From: Corella eumyota
Lineage: Eukaryota; Chordata; Ascidiacea; Phlebobranchia; Corellidae
Assembly: GCA_963082875.1 (NCBI GenBank)
Contig: OY720097.1
Span: 21,274,501-21,338,500, forward strand
Length of the DNA stretch: 64,000 nt
Reading direction: 5' to 3'
Numbering within the stretch: position 1 is the stretch's first letter; every line of letters starts with the position of its first letter. Position numbers and translations under genes: made by a program. The notes below the pieces were generated by a model. That model did no database searches and was not told the origin of the DNA. It was given only the letters and a program-made list of their open reading frames with translations. Below, one piece after another: positions 37,485 to 49,856 of this stretch.

Positions 37485-39495
37485 CAAAAAACAGATATCG
37501 TGTACATATATATGATTTACCTTTGATTAATATCTTTACTATATTTTTATATGTGTTACGTTTAACATTTTAATAAAGAAAGCGTATGCTTGTGCCTTGT
37601 TCAATTTAACAAAACTATTTAAGCACATCTTTTGTTTTTCGGGATCCATATGTTTTTTTAGTGTTTATATTTAAGGTAAGGTTTTATATATATTGCCGTG
37701 TTTGTTAAGGTCATGTCTGTGGTATTTGATTTAAAAGAGACCATCCTAAAAAGCAATTTATTTGTTAAATAATTGTTTTCTATACAGTGTGTGATGCATG
37801 CAGTTAAAATAAAGTTAATATAAAATGAGCATTTTTTAAAGTCTTCTAAATATTTTTTTAAAAAAAAAATATATTATTTTTTTTATTTTACAATGTTTTT
37901 TTCTTGTTTTTGTATTAAGTCTTTTGAATTTTTTTTTGCAAAATATTAATAATTGAATTAACAAGACAAGTGTAGCTGTATGTCTAGGTGTAGGCCTGCA
38001 GTTAAACAGAAGTTTATACATATTTTATTAATACACTCACTTTATATATATCAATATAATCTTTTAGTTTACATACAAGTACAAAAAATTAAATAGAGGG
38101 CATTTTTTATTTACATTTATTGCGTCTTTAGTTTGTAGCGTTGTTAGTCGTTATTTAAGCTACACTCTTATTGTTTTGTACTCTGACTCTGTATTTACGA
38201 TCTCCAATCAAGAAGGGAAATCAGTTATCTTAATCTCGTAATAGAAAGACTCAGAGAAACGGTAACTCAGTTGTAATTTTATTGTACAGTTTGTAAACAG
38301 TTAGTTACGTAGTTATTTAAACTCCCCTTACACATACAATCACATGACTTTATATAGTGGTAAGGGTGATGACAATACTTAAACAACTGTTATATAAATT
38401 TAGTTAAAAGGTGTTTATAAGACCTAATTCAACGACATTAAAATTGATTATTAAAACACACACACACAAAGGCATAATACCGACTAACACAATAATAAGA
38501 AAACACTCGTTTACCATAAAAAACATAACATGTGTATTTTCCATAAACATATGAAAAATGAGCTGTTATTGCTACAAGTTAAGTAAATACAAACACTAGG
38601 TGAAACATTAGCTCCTTTTTTATGGCAAGAAAATGTTAACATTTACATTACATTTGCTAAAACAATTAGATAACATTTTAGGTCATGAAAAAAAAATAAA
38701 TACACATTTAGGTCATGAAAAAAATAATTCTACATTCTAATGTTGTCATAGTTTTGCATTAACATTCATTTTTAAAAAAAATTCTAGACGAACTAAAAAA
38801 TATTTATGTCAATTGGAATATAATAATAATAAGGAACTTTATATTTATCACCTATAATATGTGATTCTACAGTTTATATTGTATTAAAAATGGAAGAAAA
38901 TGCTGGGTTGTGGTTAAAATTTTCCAGTCCTCTCTGTTAAAACAAAATTTAATTTTAAGCAAGATGTATAAATTTACTTAAAAGATAAAATATATTGGAT
39001 TACTTTATATCACATTACTTGTTTTTAACCAGTTAAAAAGTAAAGATAAAGTTTTTCAAACAAATATTCTCCAAAAAATTTCATAGATATTTAAATCTTT
39101 AGTGGATAATTTTTAGCTCTTAACCTGATTTTATTTTCTTCAACTTTTTTAGTATAACAAAAATTAAAAAGATTAAATTCGAGTAAAAATTTATCTTTTT
39201 TAGGCGGATAGGGTATATTGTTATAGTCTACAGAAACGTGATAACTTAAGTTTGTTTCTATACACCATTATCCTGTTCCTTATCTTTGTTCTGGTATGTT
39301 TGCACTTATGTTATAGTTCATAATATAGTAAAACCACGTGACAATTTATTCTTTTTTCAGTTACTGTATTTGCTAAGGTAAACTGGATTGATTGTTTAGG
39401 CCATGGTTAATGATTGGAACACAAAAATATGCTGCAAATGAGAATTGTTATTTAAAGTTGTTCACAAAACATTTTAAACGAAACGACATGCTTAC
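37485..39495. other. Intergenic, downstream of NE locus 5
   Basis: Diverged duplicate of 31896-33062, interrupted by the LTR-like insertion. No coding gene. The 61-codon frame at 37836-38021 is AT-rich noise. Confidence 0.5.
38134..38576. mobile_element. Solo-LTR-like insertion
   Basis: 443 bases with TGTAGC ... GCTACA ends (TG...CA), flanked by a 4-bp repeat AGTT (38130-38133, 38577-38580). The paralogous segment has the uninterrupted site with a single AGTT at 32183-32186. This structure fits a solo LTR. The family is not certain, and its ends differ from the BEL/Pao LTR at 26656. Confidence 0.72.
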
Positions 39496-41968
39496 TTAAG
39501 CTTGAACGTAGAACAACCCTTCCTCCACGTCCTTTAAAATCATATCCAAAGTTTCGTGAATAAAATCCTCTAAAGCTTCATTCTTGTAGACTATTTCACG
39601 CCTAAAGTAAGCTGTGCAGACTAATTCATTTTGAACTAAACACAAAATAAATAAGGTTAGGTAATATGTAAAAAATTAACTCTAATTTAGAGATATATTT
39701 ACTCTTAATTTTATTTTTTACTATAATTTTAACATCTTTATAATACCTTACAAACGAATTGCCAATTCTATTCTTTAACTTAGGTAGATATTTTTATTTA
39801 TTTGTTTCGTTGATTTAATTGAACATTGATTTAGATATGTTTATTTAAATTCTTACTGTTATTGTTCAAGGCGTTTTGATTTAGTTGAACTCTGAAAATG
39901 TACATAGTATTTTAATAAACAACTTTAGTTTAATAAAAAATATTTTATATTGTAATTACTGGGTAAGAATATTAGCCCTAACCAAAACATAAATTACAGA
40001 CTATTTATAAACAAAAAAACTAATCAAAAAACCTAAACCAAGTTTAAATATTACCTTATTATAATAGACGGAATTTCAAAGTTGGTTTCCCCTTGCAAAA
40101 CATGGCGCCTCAGATAGTTTTTGATTTGTATTTTCTAAATCATAAAAAACATACTATTTTCTAAATCATAAAAAAACATTGCACCGGCAGCGTGGTGTAG
40201 TGGTAAGAACACTTGCTACACCAAATATGGGGTCGTGGGTGACTCCACTGATCTCATGCTGTAGCACCCTTAAGTAAGGCGCTATAAACGGTATGAACTC
40301 CTGATGAGCCGAGACTTAATCGGCAGCATAATTATCAGGCAATTATAATTTATAATATCCCAAACTGCCACAGGCAACTCGAGACTTGGTCGGGGTAACT
40401 GATGTTACTCTATGTTTAACTCGGGCATTCGACTTTCACACATCGAGGATAAAAATACATACAAAAAAATACTAAACAAGAAAAAAAATAGTGTGTTTGT
40501 TGTCTCATTTGTTAAGGTCAGTAAACAGATGTAGTTATATGAACTCCTACATTTAAATTCTTTCCTATGATTTGCTTAAAGGGTTTCAGATGTAAGAGGT
40601 TTAATTAATACTGGGGGTAAACGTGTAACCTTTAAACCCCCTACAACAAACCTCTTTATATAAATTTCTACATTTAAAATTTTTCCCATGAACCTCTTTG
40701 GGAGTTTCGGATGTAGGAGGTTCAATTGATACTGGGGGTGAACGTGTAACATTTAACCCCCTACAACAAACCCCTTTATATGAACTCCTACATTTAAATT
40801 TTTTCCCATGAACCTCTTAGGGAGCATTAGATTTAAGAGGTTTAATTGATACTGGGGGTAAACTTGTAACCTTTAAACTCCCTACAACAAACTCCTTTAT
40901 ATGAATTCCTACATTTAAATTTTTTAATATGAACCTCTTAGGGAGCTTTAGATGTAAGAGGTTTAATTAATACTGGGGGTAAACTTGTAACCTTTAAACT
41001 CCCTACAACAAACTCCTTTATATGAATTCCCACATTTAAATTTTTTCCCATGAACCTTTTAGGGAGCTTCACATGTAAGAGGTTCAATTAATACTGGGGG
41101 TGAACTTTTAACATTTGAACTTCTTACAACAAACCACATACATTTAAACCCCTTTATATAAACCCCTACATTATTTTTTCTTAATTGCTTAGAGGGCTTC
41201 ACATGTAAGAGCATTACATGATACTGGAAGTAACCTTATAACATTTAACTTCTTCATCTGAACTAGTTACTCTTAAACTACTTTATTTAAACTTTTGAAA
41301 ACAATATAGGTTCAAGGGGTTTGGTTGTTAGAGGCTAAGATAAAGAGGGTTAAATGTAGGCAGTTGAAAAGGTTTAATTGTCTGGCTCTTGCTTGGAATA
41401 TAATAGCTTTTTGTTTTAATTAAAATTTATTAATTTGTAAATTTTTACGCAAAAAATTATAAGTTTGTTCTAAACAGATTATAAATATATATTTTTGATT
41501 GATATATATTTTTGATTGGTTTTTAAATCGTACTTATAATTATTTAAGCATACAATTTCTCTAAATTTTTAGGGACATTTTAAATATACAAAATGTAGCT
41601 AAATTTAAAGCTTTTAATACAATTACTTTTATTTAAAAAAAGGACTATTGCTTTTATTTAAAATTGCTACTATTGCTTTTATTTAAAAATTTTAATACTA
41701 TTGCTTTTATTTAAAAATTTAATACTATTGCTTTTATTTAAAAAATGGGATTCTAATTGCATTCAAATTGGCAAAAATAAATCTAAGTTAACCCTTAAAA
41801 CCTGTCTTAACACGTGGTTTAGGCTCGAAACAATTTCATTGATTACTTTCTGGTATAGCATATAACGCACAATTTGTAGTTGTATTGTTAATAGTTAGTT
41901 TTTTATACCTGTGCTGGCTGGTTATAAAAGTATTTACATAATTCTGTTAGTTCATCAGGTATATCCAT
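39496..41968 (-). CDS. NE-family small protein, locus 5 (104 aa)
   Basis: Four exons: 41909-41968 (60), 40055-40134 (80), 39857-39891 (35), 39496-39635 (140), one open frame. It starts MDIPDELTELC. Exon 4 is close to locus 4 (FRREIVYKNEALEDFI, ending GLFYVQA). Exon 3 is 6 bases shorter than in locus 4, an in-frame loss of one AACAAT pair from the Asn run. Sequence upstream of the ATG differs from locus 4, so the promoters may differ. Function unknown. Confidence 0.74.
40186..40455 (+). mobile_element. tRNA-derived SINE, near full length
   Basis: GGCAGCGTGGTGTAGTGG head, B box region, body with AATTATCAGGCAATTATAA, and a tail near CACACATCGAGGATAAA. Orthologous to the shortened copy at 33762, so it predates the locus 4/5 duplication. 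Lies in intron 1. Confidence 0.85.
40540..41130. repeat. Tandem array of ~120-bp units (locus 5)
   Basis: Five units with ACTGGGGGTRAAC blocks at about 40610, 40730, 40850, 40970 and 41090; the counterpart of 34020-34640. Confidence 0.86.
41600..41755. repeat. ~28-bp tandem repeat, five units
   Basis: Repeats of ACTATTGCTTTTATTTAAAAA with AT-rich spacers. The paralogous site near 35105-35135 has one unit only, so the expansion followed the locus 4/5 duplication. Confidence 0.8.
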
Positions 41969-44651
41969 TTTTTATAAAATGACTTTATTTCCAAATTTAT
42001 ACTACAAAACTAAGTTTTAGTTTTTCGATATAGTTAACAAAGAAACTATTTTTTATCACGTGTCACCAGCGGGGACATTTGAGGATAAATTTTTTAACAT
42101 TATTTTTTTTGTGTAAAGATTGTTAAAATTTAGTTTTAAATAAACAAAAATTTAAAATATTGCGATTTGCTAAACCAAATATTTTAAATATTAATTTTAT
42201 TTCTTACCTGAATTTTTTCGTTTAAGTTTTCATATTTTATTCAATTTTCTCATGATTTAAAATAATATTATTTTAACTTTGTATATTTGGAAAATAATTT
42301 TTTTTTATAATAAGTTTGCTTTAAAACATTTATATTCCAAACAAGATATAAATGTTTAAATACTTTTAAAACGGCATATTTTATGACGTAGTAGTGGTGT
42401 AACAAACACACTCGCCAGTCAGGTATTTAAAAAAGTTATTAATAAATTTTAATATACATTGGCTAACTATTTAAAAAAAATTGGATCAAATTATTTTGAA
42501 TTTTTTTACTTATTAATAATCTAAAATAATGTTAATTTTTATTATTTAATAAATTTTAACTAAGTTAATTTTTATTGAACTAAACTAATTTTAAGGTATA
42601 CCCTAGCTAAAAAACGTAGATCATTTTATGTTTGTGAATAATTTTTATTTATTTTTATATTAGAATATATATATATATTTTTTTTTTATACACAAAATTC
42701 TTTCATTTAAAAATGCCAATGGTATAACACTGAGTAGTTACAATAACAAATTCTAACTGTTTAACTTGTCTTTACATGTCAATAATGACATTTGTCTGCA
42801 TATTGTAACCAATATCAGATGAAGTTTCGAGAAAAGACTTGGTATATCTCAGGCGCAGCACGTTCTTTCGATAACTGATCGAGTAGAACTAGTACCTTAT
42901 AAACACAACTTTAATAGAGTTTCACAAACCCTATTGGGTATTAATTTATGTATAGGTTTAATCGATATATTCAATAATGGGTTAAGTTTTCTTTAGATTT
43001 TTAATTCTTGTTTTATAGGGGTATCTTTTGTACGATAGTTTTGTGGACGTAAATTTATAATACAAGCAAAAGTGAATTTATAATACTATATTACAACTAA
43101 GAAAGGTTGGTGCCATTGACCGCTTAAAACCGAGTTGAAAAGTATTACGTTTGGGAAATTTTTTTCAAAAAACGCCCGACTAAATGACGATTTCAAATTT
43201 TTTATACAACAAAGTTATTTTTTTTAAATAAATCCGATATGCTTAGAGATATTTTCTTTCAAGCCACATTCAAACAGCTATAAATCTTTATAAACTAAAA
43301 CATTAGGCTTTTTTTTTACTTTCAGCTTGCCTTTAATTTTTGCTAACGAAATTTAATATTTCGATGAAGAAAAAAAAAATAATAACTGATTTTTCATATA
43401 TAAATGTATATGAGTTGTATATATAATTATATTTTGAATAGCCATAAACCAATGTTTATTGAAATAATATGTTGAGCCATTTTATTAGTCAGCCATAAAA
43501 ATAACATTCTATTTTTTTGTTGTATGGCACTATTTTTTTTTCAAATTGATTAACTTGTATTACAGGGTTAAAATGTTAAATAAAAAAAATTTATATTCAA
43601 AATATTTCCAACTAACATATTCAAAGTTTTTGGGTAATAATTATACAATTCTTACCTTTTATTTCCATTACATTTTCTACTTCTTATATCCCAATTTTAA
43701 TTTAGCATATTTTTATAAAATTTTGTTGTTCTAAAATTTTTATAGTTAAGTGTTGTCAATTGTGTCTAAAATCTGCGTTATATTTTTTAGTGTTAAGGTC
43801 TCAACCCCCTAAATTTATACTGGTTGCGTCCCAAAGCAAATTTGTTTGTAGTATTTTCACCTTTGGAGCAAATCAAATTAAACTTTTTGTTTCAAAAAGT
43901 TGCCGAAAACTTTATAACAAAAACTTTAAACCAAAAACAAATGAATCGTAAAACTAGTACCTTATAATATAAAAAAACTTTATTGCTTTATTGTGTACAA
44001 TGACTAAATACATTAAAATAAACGTATGACAAGAATTAAAATTAAAATCGGGACTAACATTAAATTATTTATATATTTTTCCGACACATTAACTTTTTTT
44101 ATAAAAAAGTAACTTTAATTTCTACCACTAAACATTTTATTTTTATAATTTTCATTATACGTAAAAATAAAGGAACATTTTGTAATGTACAGCCTGGTTA
44201 AATTACTATTATTTCCTTAGCCTATTCTTTAAAGAAGGTGTTTATTTCTGTTGTCTATGGATGGTTGATTTTTAAAATTACTAGTCTTCTTCTACCATAT
44301 TCTTTAACGTATACCTTCTTGTTATTGTAAAACGTAAATACCTTCAGTTAGGCATAACCAAAGAACATATACAAACCAAACCCATGAAGGTAGAGTCTAT
44401 TTTAATTTGGCCTAACAATTGTGAATTATTGCGTGTTTATAAATAAATTTCGTTTTTAACTTTTTTTATAACTTCTGCTAAGCAAATATTGTCAAAATTT
44501 TATATGTATACGTCATTTAAAAGAGAAATAGAAGTTTTCTTGTGTTCACCAAAAATGGGATTTAGTTGCCTAAACAAAGATTTTTATTTATTCAACCCAA
44601 ACGGACTTTTTACGAATTTAAAGCTTAGGGTATATACTAGAACATAAACAG
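41969..44651. other. Intergenic, NE locus 5 to reductase C
   Basis: AT-rich. 43500-43690 matches 35460-35640, and from about 44010 the sequence matches the copy B flank. Two short frames at 43546-43951 are not supported by conservation. Nothing else seen. Confidence 0.5.
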
Positions 44652-45479
44652 TTACCACTCTTGTACTTTTTTACCAACAACATATTTTCCATTCGGTTCA
44701 TTTTTGTCTTTTAAAATCAAAGCTAGATAACCCAGGGTTTTAGCTCCCTCTTCTGGTGACTTAGTAGCCTGTGGTGAGGTCATATCAGTTCGAACCCAAC
44801 CAGGACAACAGGAGTTGACCAAAACGTTGTCATGACCTTGTTGCCGTAGCAACCTTGCTTGTAATTTTGCCAAAGCCATCAAACCGAGTTTGGACATTCC
44901 ATAGGGTGAACTAGGAAAACCACTTTTAACATGAGATTTACTCTCTGTTAGTTCAACAAACTTGTTCATTAAAGAGGCAAGCTCTTCTTCAGTAATGTTA
45001 TCAGATCGGAATTTATCTTTAATCTCCTGTGAGCAGTATTTTAAGGCTGTGACGCCAACCATACTTGAAATATGGACAATCCTACCAAGATCTTTTATAC
45101 TTGGAAGTAATATATCTGAAGTTCGAACGGTGCCAAAGTAATTGGTTTTAATTGTGTCCTTGGCTTGAGTGTATAGTGGAACTTTATCAGTTCGTTTAAA
45201 CATAATTCCAGCATTGTTTACTAGCATATCTACTCCTCCATAATTAGAAATCATGAAGTCCTTTAGTTTTTCAATACTCTTACTATCATCAACATCAATT
45301 TGATGAAATCTAGGTTTAAGGCCTTGAGATTCAAGTTTTTGAATTGCTTTTTTTCCTTGGTCTTCCTTTCTGCATGTCAAATAAACTTGGCCTTCAAATT
45401 TCTTGCATAAAGATTGAACTATGGCATAACCGAGACCTTTTCTGCTACCAGTAACTACTGCGACTCTATTAGCAGTCAT
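44652..45479 (-). CDS. Carbonyl reductase, CBR1-like, copy C
   Basis: 275 aa, intact and the same length as copy A, with all SDR motifs (TGSRKGLG, NNAG, HISSMVG, YGMSK, PGWVRTDM) and the original C-terminus VQEW. It differs from A at scattered positions (for example DSKSIEKLKDFM, KTLGYLALILKD), which suggests an older split than between A and B. Divergent with TXNDC15 C. Confidence 0.92.
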   Translation of the reverse strand: MTANRVAVVTGSRKGLGYAIVQSLCKKFEGQVYLTCRKEDQGKKAIQKLESQGLKPRFHQIDVDDSKSIEKLKDFMISNYGGVDMLVNNAGIMFKRTDKVPLYTQAKDTIKTNYFGTVRTSDILLPSIKDLGRIVHISSMVGVTALKYCSQEIKDKFRSDNITEEELASLMNKFVELTESKSHVKSGFPSSPYGMSKLGLMALAKLQARLLRQQGHDNVLVNSCCPGWVRTDMTSPQATKSPEEGAKTLGYLALILKDKNEPNGKYVVGKKVQEW

Positions 45480-46152
45480 TTTTTATAATTTTGATGATAT
45501 TTAAATTAACAAACAGAAAGAAAATAACTATAAAAAGAAAGTAAGAAAGTAAGAAAGTATCAGAAAAAAAAAAAACTTACAAAATGAAGTTCAATGTAAT
45601 AATGTTATTTAAAATGTTGCGTTTTTAAAATTATTATATAATCATTTTTCTTACGTAACTCATTAAATTAGATCAGTAATAAATGGTGGAAAAACATAAA
45701 AAACACGTGCTGAGAAGGGTAAAAAAATTAAAGGTAATTTAAATGTTTAAATTTAATATTTTTATATATTTTACTAAAATTTTATAAGCAAATGTAGGCA
45801 TGGAATTTATATGCAAAATAATAAAAAACCACAAATACATATTTTTTACACATTAAAATTTATTGATACAATTTGATAACATTTTATAGTGTTTAAACTT
45901 ATGCACAAAAAGTAAAATTTCCAATTACTTTTCTATGGCTTTGTTGACAAACTAAAATGTGTTATATTTTTTGTTTACTTTTAGAAATAATTTAAAGTAC
46001 ACAAAAAAAACAAGATGTAAGTTGCTGGAAACTGAATAAAAATTTGGTTGTGAGAAATTACGCCGCAAAAATCCAGGGTTTATTATTTAAATATTTTAAT
46101 TAAAAATTTGCGCACAGGACGGCCGTCAAATTTATAGTATTTTTAATTTTAG
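45480..46152. other. Divergent intergenic, copy C
   Basis: Counterpart of 6283-6973 with small insertions and deletions. It keeps the AAGATGTAAGTTGC donor-like block near 46013-46026 and has a GAAAGTAA run near 45535. Confidence 0.5.
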
Positions 46153-47586
46153 ATGAATTTTTCGATATGAGGCACGTGTGCTCTGGAGTACAAAGAGCAA
46201 TTGTGTTTGCTGCATGACCCACAATACGACCTCCATTATGACGTATTAAACGCCGTTGAGCCAGATCCACCATGTTATAAACTTCCAACTTTAACCAACC
46301 ACACTTATCCTGAGTTAATTTTATTGAGTTCAGTTCAATTATTTACTCATTTAGATAACTACACAGCTGGTATGTGTGCAGTGGTTTACTTTTATGCAAC
46401 TTGGTGCCCGTTTTCAATGAAGTTAGCCCCAGCAATTAACTCAATTGGTCACATTTTTCCAACTGTTCCAATATTTGCGGTTGATTTTGAAACCCAGTTA
46501 ACATCAACAAATAACCACATAAGGTAAGTGAAAAAATATTTTATTTATTTACTATTTTATGAATGATTAAAAAAACATGAATTTTTTTAAACATTTATTT
46601 ATCCTTGACATGGTAAGGTAAACTTTTTGACCTAAACATAGAGTAACATCAATTACCATATCCCAGTCTTGAGTTGCCTTTGGCAGTTTCAAATAATATT
46701 GATTATAATTGCTCCATTGTTAAACTGCTGATTAGGGTTGGCTCAGCAGGAGTTTATACTGATTATTGCACCTTACTCAAGGACATAATAGCATGAGAGC
46801 AGTAGGAATCTACCCAGGACCTTGTGTAGTGAAGCAAGTGTTTCGACTACTACACCTCGCTTTATGCTCTGTCTTTAAATAGACTATATATTATTGGAAT
46901 TTTGTTTGGTATAAATAAGCTACCATTTAATTTGCCATACCCAATTTTGGGTCCCTTTGCAAGTTTGATAATAGTGCAAGTTTGATAATAGTTTGATATA
47001 AATGATCTACTAAGTTTACGCCTTGTATTATACATGATAGCAGTGGAAATTAAACTTAAGGATTGCTCGATGCCAAGCTACTTTAATTACTGTGTCATAT
47101 TAACAGTAAAAATATTTATTACCATTTTGTTGATATTTTATTATTAATCATAACCTTAAATATTGCTGGTACTATTTGTTGTAAACGTAAGTTATTGTTA
47201 AAATTTCTTTATGTTAGTTTTAAAAATAAAAATAATTAAACTCTCTTTATTTGATTTGTTTTAGATTTGGAACACTGGCTTTGCCAAATTTGGTAATTTT
47301 TCAAGGACCCAAAGCTATTCTAAGATTTAACCAATCTGGTACTGATTTGGTTGATGTTATTAAATTTGTTCAACGGACAACTAAAGTCCTGGCAAAACCT
47401 ATTGGTTATGTGGGGAATAATCTAACTTTAAAAAATCAAAATTTAAGTATTTTTAAAATAAGCGAAAAAGATTTTAAAGGTCCGATGCCGGTAACTTACA
47501 AACCAGAAACGGATTGGATGATGATTTTGTCATCTGTGTTTTTAATATATTTAATTTACTTTCAATTTAAACGAAAAAATGAGTAA
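46153..47586 (+). pseudogene. TXNDC15: TXNDC15-like, copy C, early stop
   Basis: Exons 46153-46523 and 47265-47586 align with copies A and B over the whole length. The sixth codon is TGA (46168-46170) if the ATG at 46153 is used; no in-frame ATG follows until within the Trx domain (GMCAVV). The rest is open and well conserved, including WCPFS and the C-terminal membrane segment. If translation really begins in an unseen upstream exon, the stop would still interrupt this exon. Probable recent pseudogene, or a gene using another exon start downstream of the stop. Confidence 0.75.
46600..46864 (-). mobile_element. tRNA-derived SINE in TXNDC15 C intron
   Basis: Same position and orientation as in copies A and B; diverged. 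Confidence 0.77.
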
Positions 47587-48183
47587 AAATTATTTTACCT
47601 TTAATTAGGCCATGAAATTATTCACTAAATATTTTTAATTAACTTTTACTTTGTTGTTTTATATGTATATATAAAATCATGATTTTATTTAAAATGTGGG
47701 TATGTTTTTTTTACTCCATTTTTCTACAAAAAGGTAGGTGTTTCTCATTCTTTACTGAGGTCCAACTTTTGAGTTTGGCAGCTTATGAATTGATTTTACA
47801 ATGATGTTGTATGCACGACTAGAAAATGTGTCTTCCATTTTTTTGGGGTCATTATTAAATGGGGATTTCATGGCATCTGACAAAAATGTTATATGTACTA
47901 TGGTTACAAAATATCACACAAAACTACAAAATTTAACAATTTTGTTTGGTGTCTATTATACGATAAGGTATAGGCTAATTATATAAAGCCTAATAAGTTT
48001 TTGTGATGACACAAAAAATGTAATTATTTGGTTTTATTGCTGGCTAGTATTGACTCTAATTTTACTGCTGTCATTGTAGTACTACCGCACCAAGAGTTAT
48101 AACTGTAATATACTGCTAATTTTGTAAATACGAATTGTGAAAAGGGGGGTGTTTAGCGTGCATTTATCTACAAAAATTATATC

Positions 48184-48576
48184 TTACGTACGCAGACCTG
48201 AACTGTGTTAACATTAATTTAGGCTGTTTTTGGTTTAATCTACTATAATACATTTACCTGTAAAAACGTTAAGCCCGCCTAGAAACGGATTAGGTGATCG
48301 AAAACTCAATGGTTTCGGACCTTCACACTGGCCCCGCGCTAAATAATTCTGATATCTTTTAAAATCAGGTGCTTTGTCTGATAACTTCTTACAAAAACTT
48401 GCTAATTTTCTTCCTGCAAAACTTGTAGGCTCTATTTTGAATAGCAATGGGTTAGAACCCCAAACTGTGTTATCAAATCCATTTTTGATAACACGAATTG
48501 AGTTTAAGTCGTTGGGTAAATCTTTTCCAGATACTTCTTCTCCACATGATTTGGCAGGGTATACTGCTGACGACAT
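48184..48576 (-). CDS. Orphan ~110-aa protein, copy C
   Basis: Main exon 48258-48576, last exon 48184-48197 (14 nt), 110 aa. One codon longer than copies A and D at the N-terminus (MSSAVYPAK). The conserved blocks VWGSNPLLFKIEP and NPFLGGLNVFTG are kept, and the splice sites match copy A. I do not recognise the family. Confidence 0.65.
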
Positions 48577-48657
48577 CTTTTTTCTATTGAAACCTGGTTA
48601 AAATTAAATCTATGTTTTATGGTTAAAGTAATATGTAAATTTAATGCAGTACACGAT

Positions 48658-48806
48658 GGAGCTCTGTTTGCGTCGTCCGCCAAGTTTATAAAATGCTGAA
48701 TGAAAGGAATTTATAAAACCTTACCCTAATCTTTCTTTGTACATTCCGCCCTTTATTTATTTTTGTACTACTCGTTTAAACCAGCGGACGACGCTAATGG
48801 AGCTCC
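48658..48806. repeat. Fold-back element upstream of orphan C
   Basis: Best-preserved arms: GGAGCTC...GCGTCGTCCGC on the left against GCGGACGACGC...GGAGCTCC on the right (about 19 of 23 positions complementary by eye). Confidence 0.6.
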
Positions 48807-49856
48807 TAAACTTTAGTTAAATATCCCATCCTAAATTCAAAATGAGTGCGTTGTTTATAGAGTTAAAATTCATCTAAATATCTACTTCAAAAGTACATAC
48901 CGTGCTTTTAAATTTTCAAAATAACTGTTAGATGTCAGTCAGTCAATTTAAATTTTTTTGTAATATACAAGGTTTGGATTTTGCCTGATTTATTTGTTAT
49001 TGTTACATCATATAGGCCAACCCATAACAAATTGTATTTATAAATATGGTTAAAATATTAAATTAATAAACTAATTAATGAAAAATGTAAAAGTATTTTT
49101 GTTTTGTATAAAAAGAAAATATTTTTTTTCTTTGTAATACTTTTATTCACACATAAATGATAAAAACAAAAAGGGATTTTAACTTCTATTTCTATTTTAG
49201 TTCTGTTTAAATTATAAATTAAAAAGTAACCACTTATGAAAGCAATACAATTTTTATTTATTATACACCTTGAAACTTTAACGAATATAAATTTATAATT
49301 TAAAAAAATAATATTAACAAAAAATACAGCATATTTATAGCATTTTTAATTTAATAAAGAACAGCCTCCGTAAAATAAAGCACTTTTTAAGTTTAAAATT
49401 AAATTTTATTTAAGCTTTAAACGCAGCAAATGCCTAGTAGCAGTGTTAGTTTTGTTATATTAAAAATTATAGTTATTTTTAAACTGTTGTTCCAGTATTA
49501 TAGTAACTGTAAACCGAACCTTTAGAAAAGCATTTTTACAAAGGCACTTTTTCAAAAAAATAAATACCAATTTGATTTAATACAATCAATATCACGTGGC
49601 TATTTATGAATTATGACTTTACTTTTGACTAAGCGGACAAGATAGTTAAGTTAAATTAAAACAAACTTTAAGAAAAAAAAATAACCCTTGCTAGGCATTT
49701 GGCCAGTTTTTATAATCATGAAAGTATGTGCAACCTAAGTTATATCACTTCAACACTTCTATACTATATACAATGATACGTTAGCTAGCATTAAAACAGA
49801 AAAGTTTTACAAGACATACATTTGGATGCTAAAAGTCAGATGAACACACGTTGCAT
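48807..49856. other. Intergenic, orphan C to NE locus 6
   Basis: AT-rich; matches 59187-60262 closely, with an ATCACGTGGCTATTTAT block shared near 49591 and 60000. No gene seen. Confidence 0.5.
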
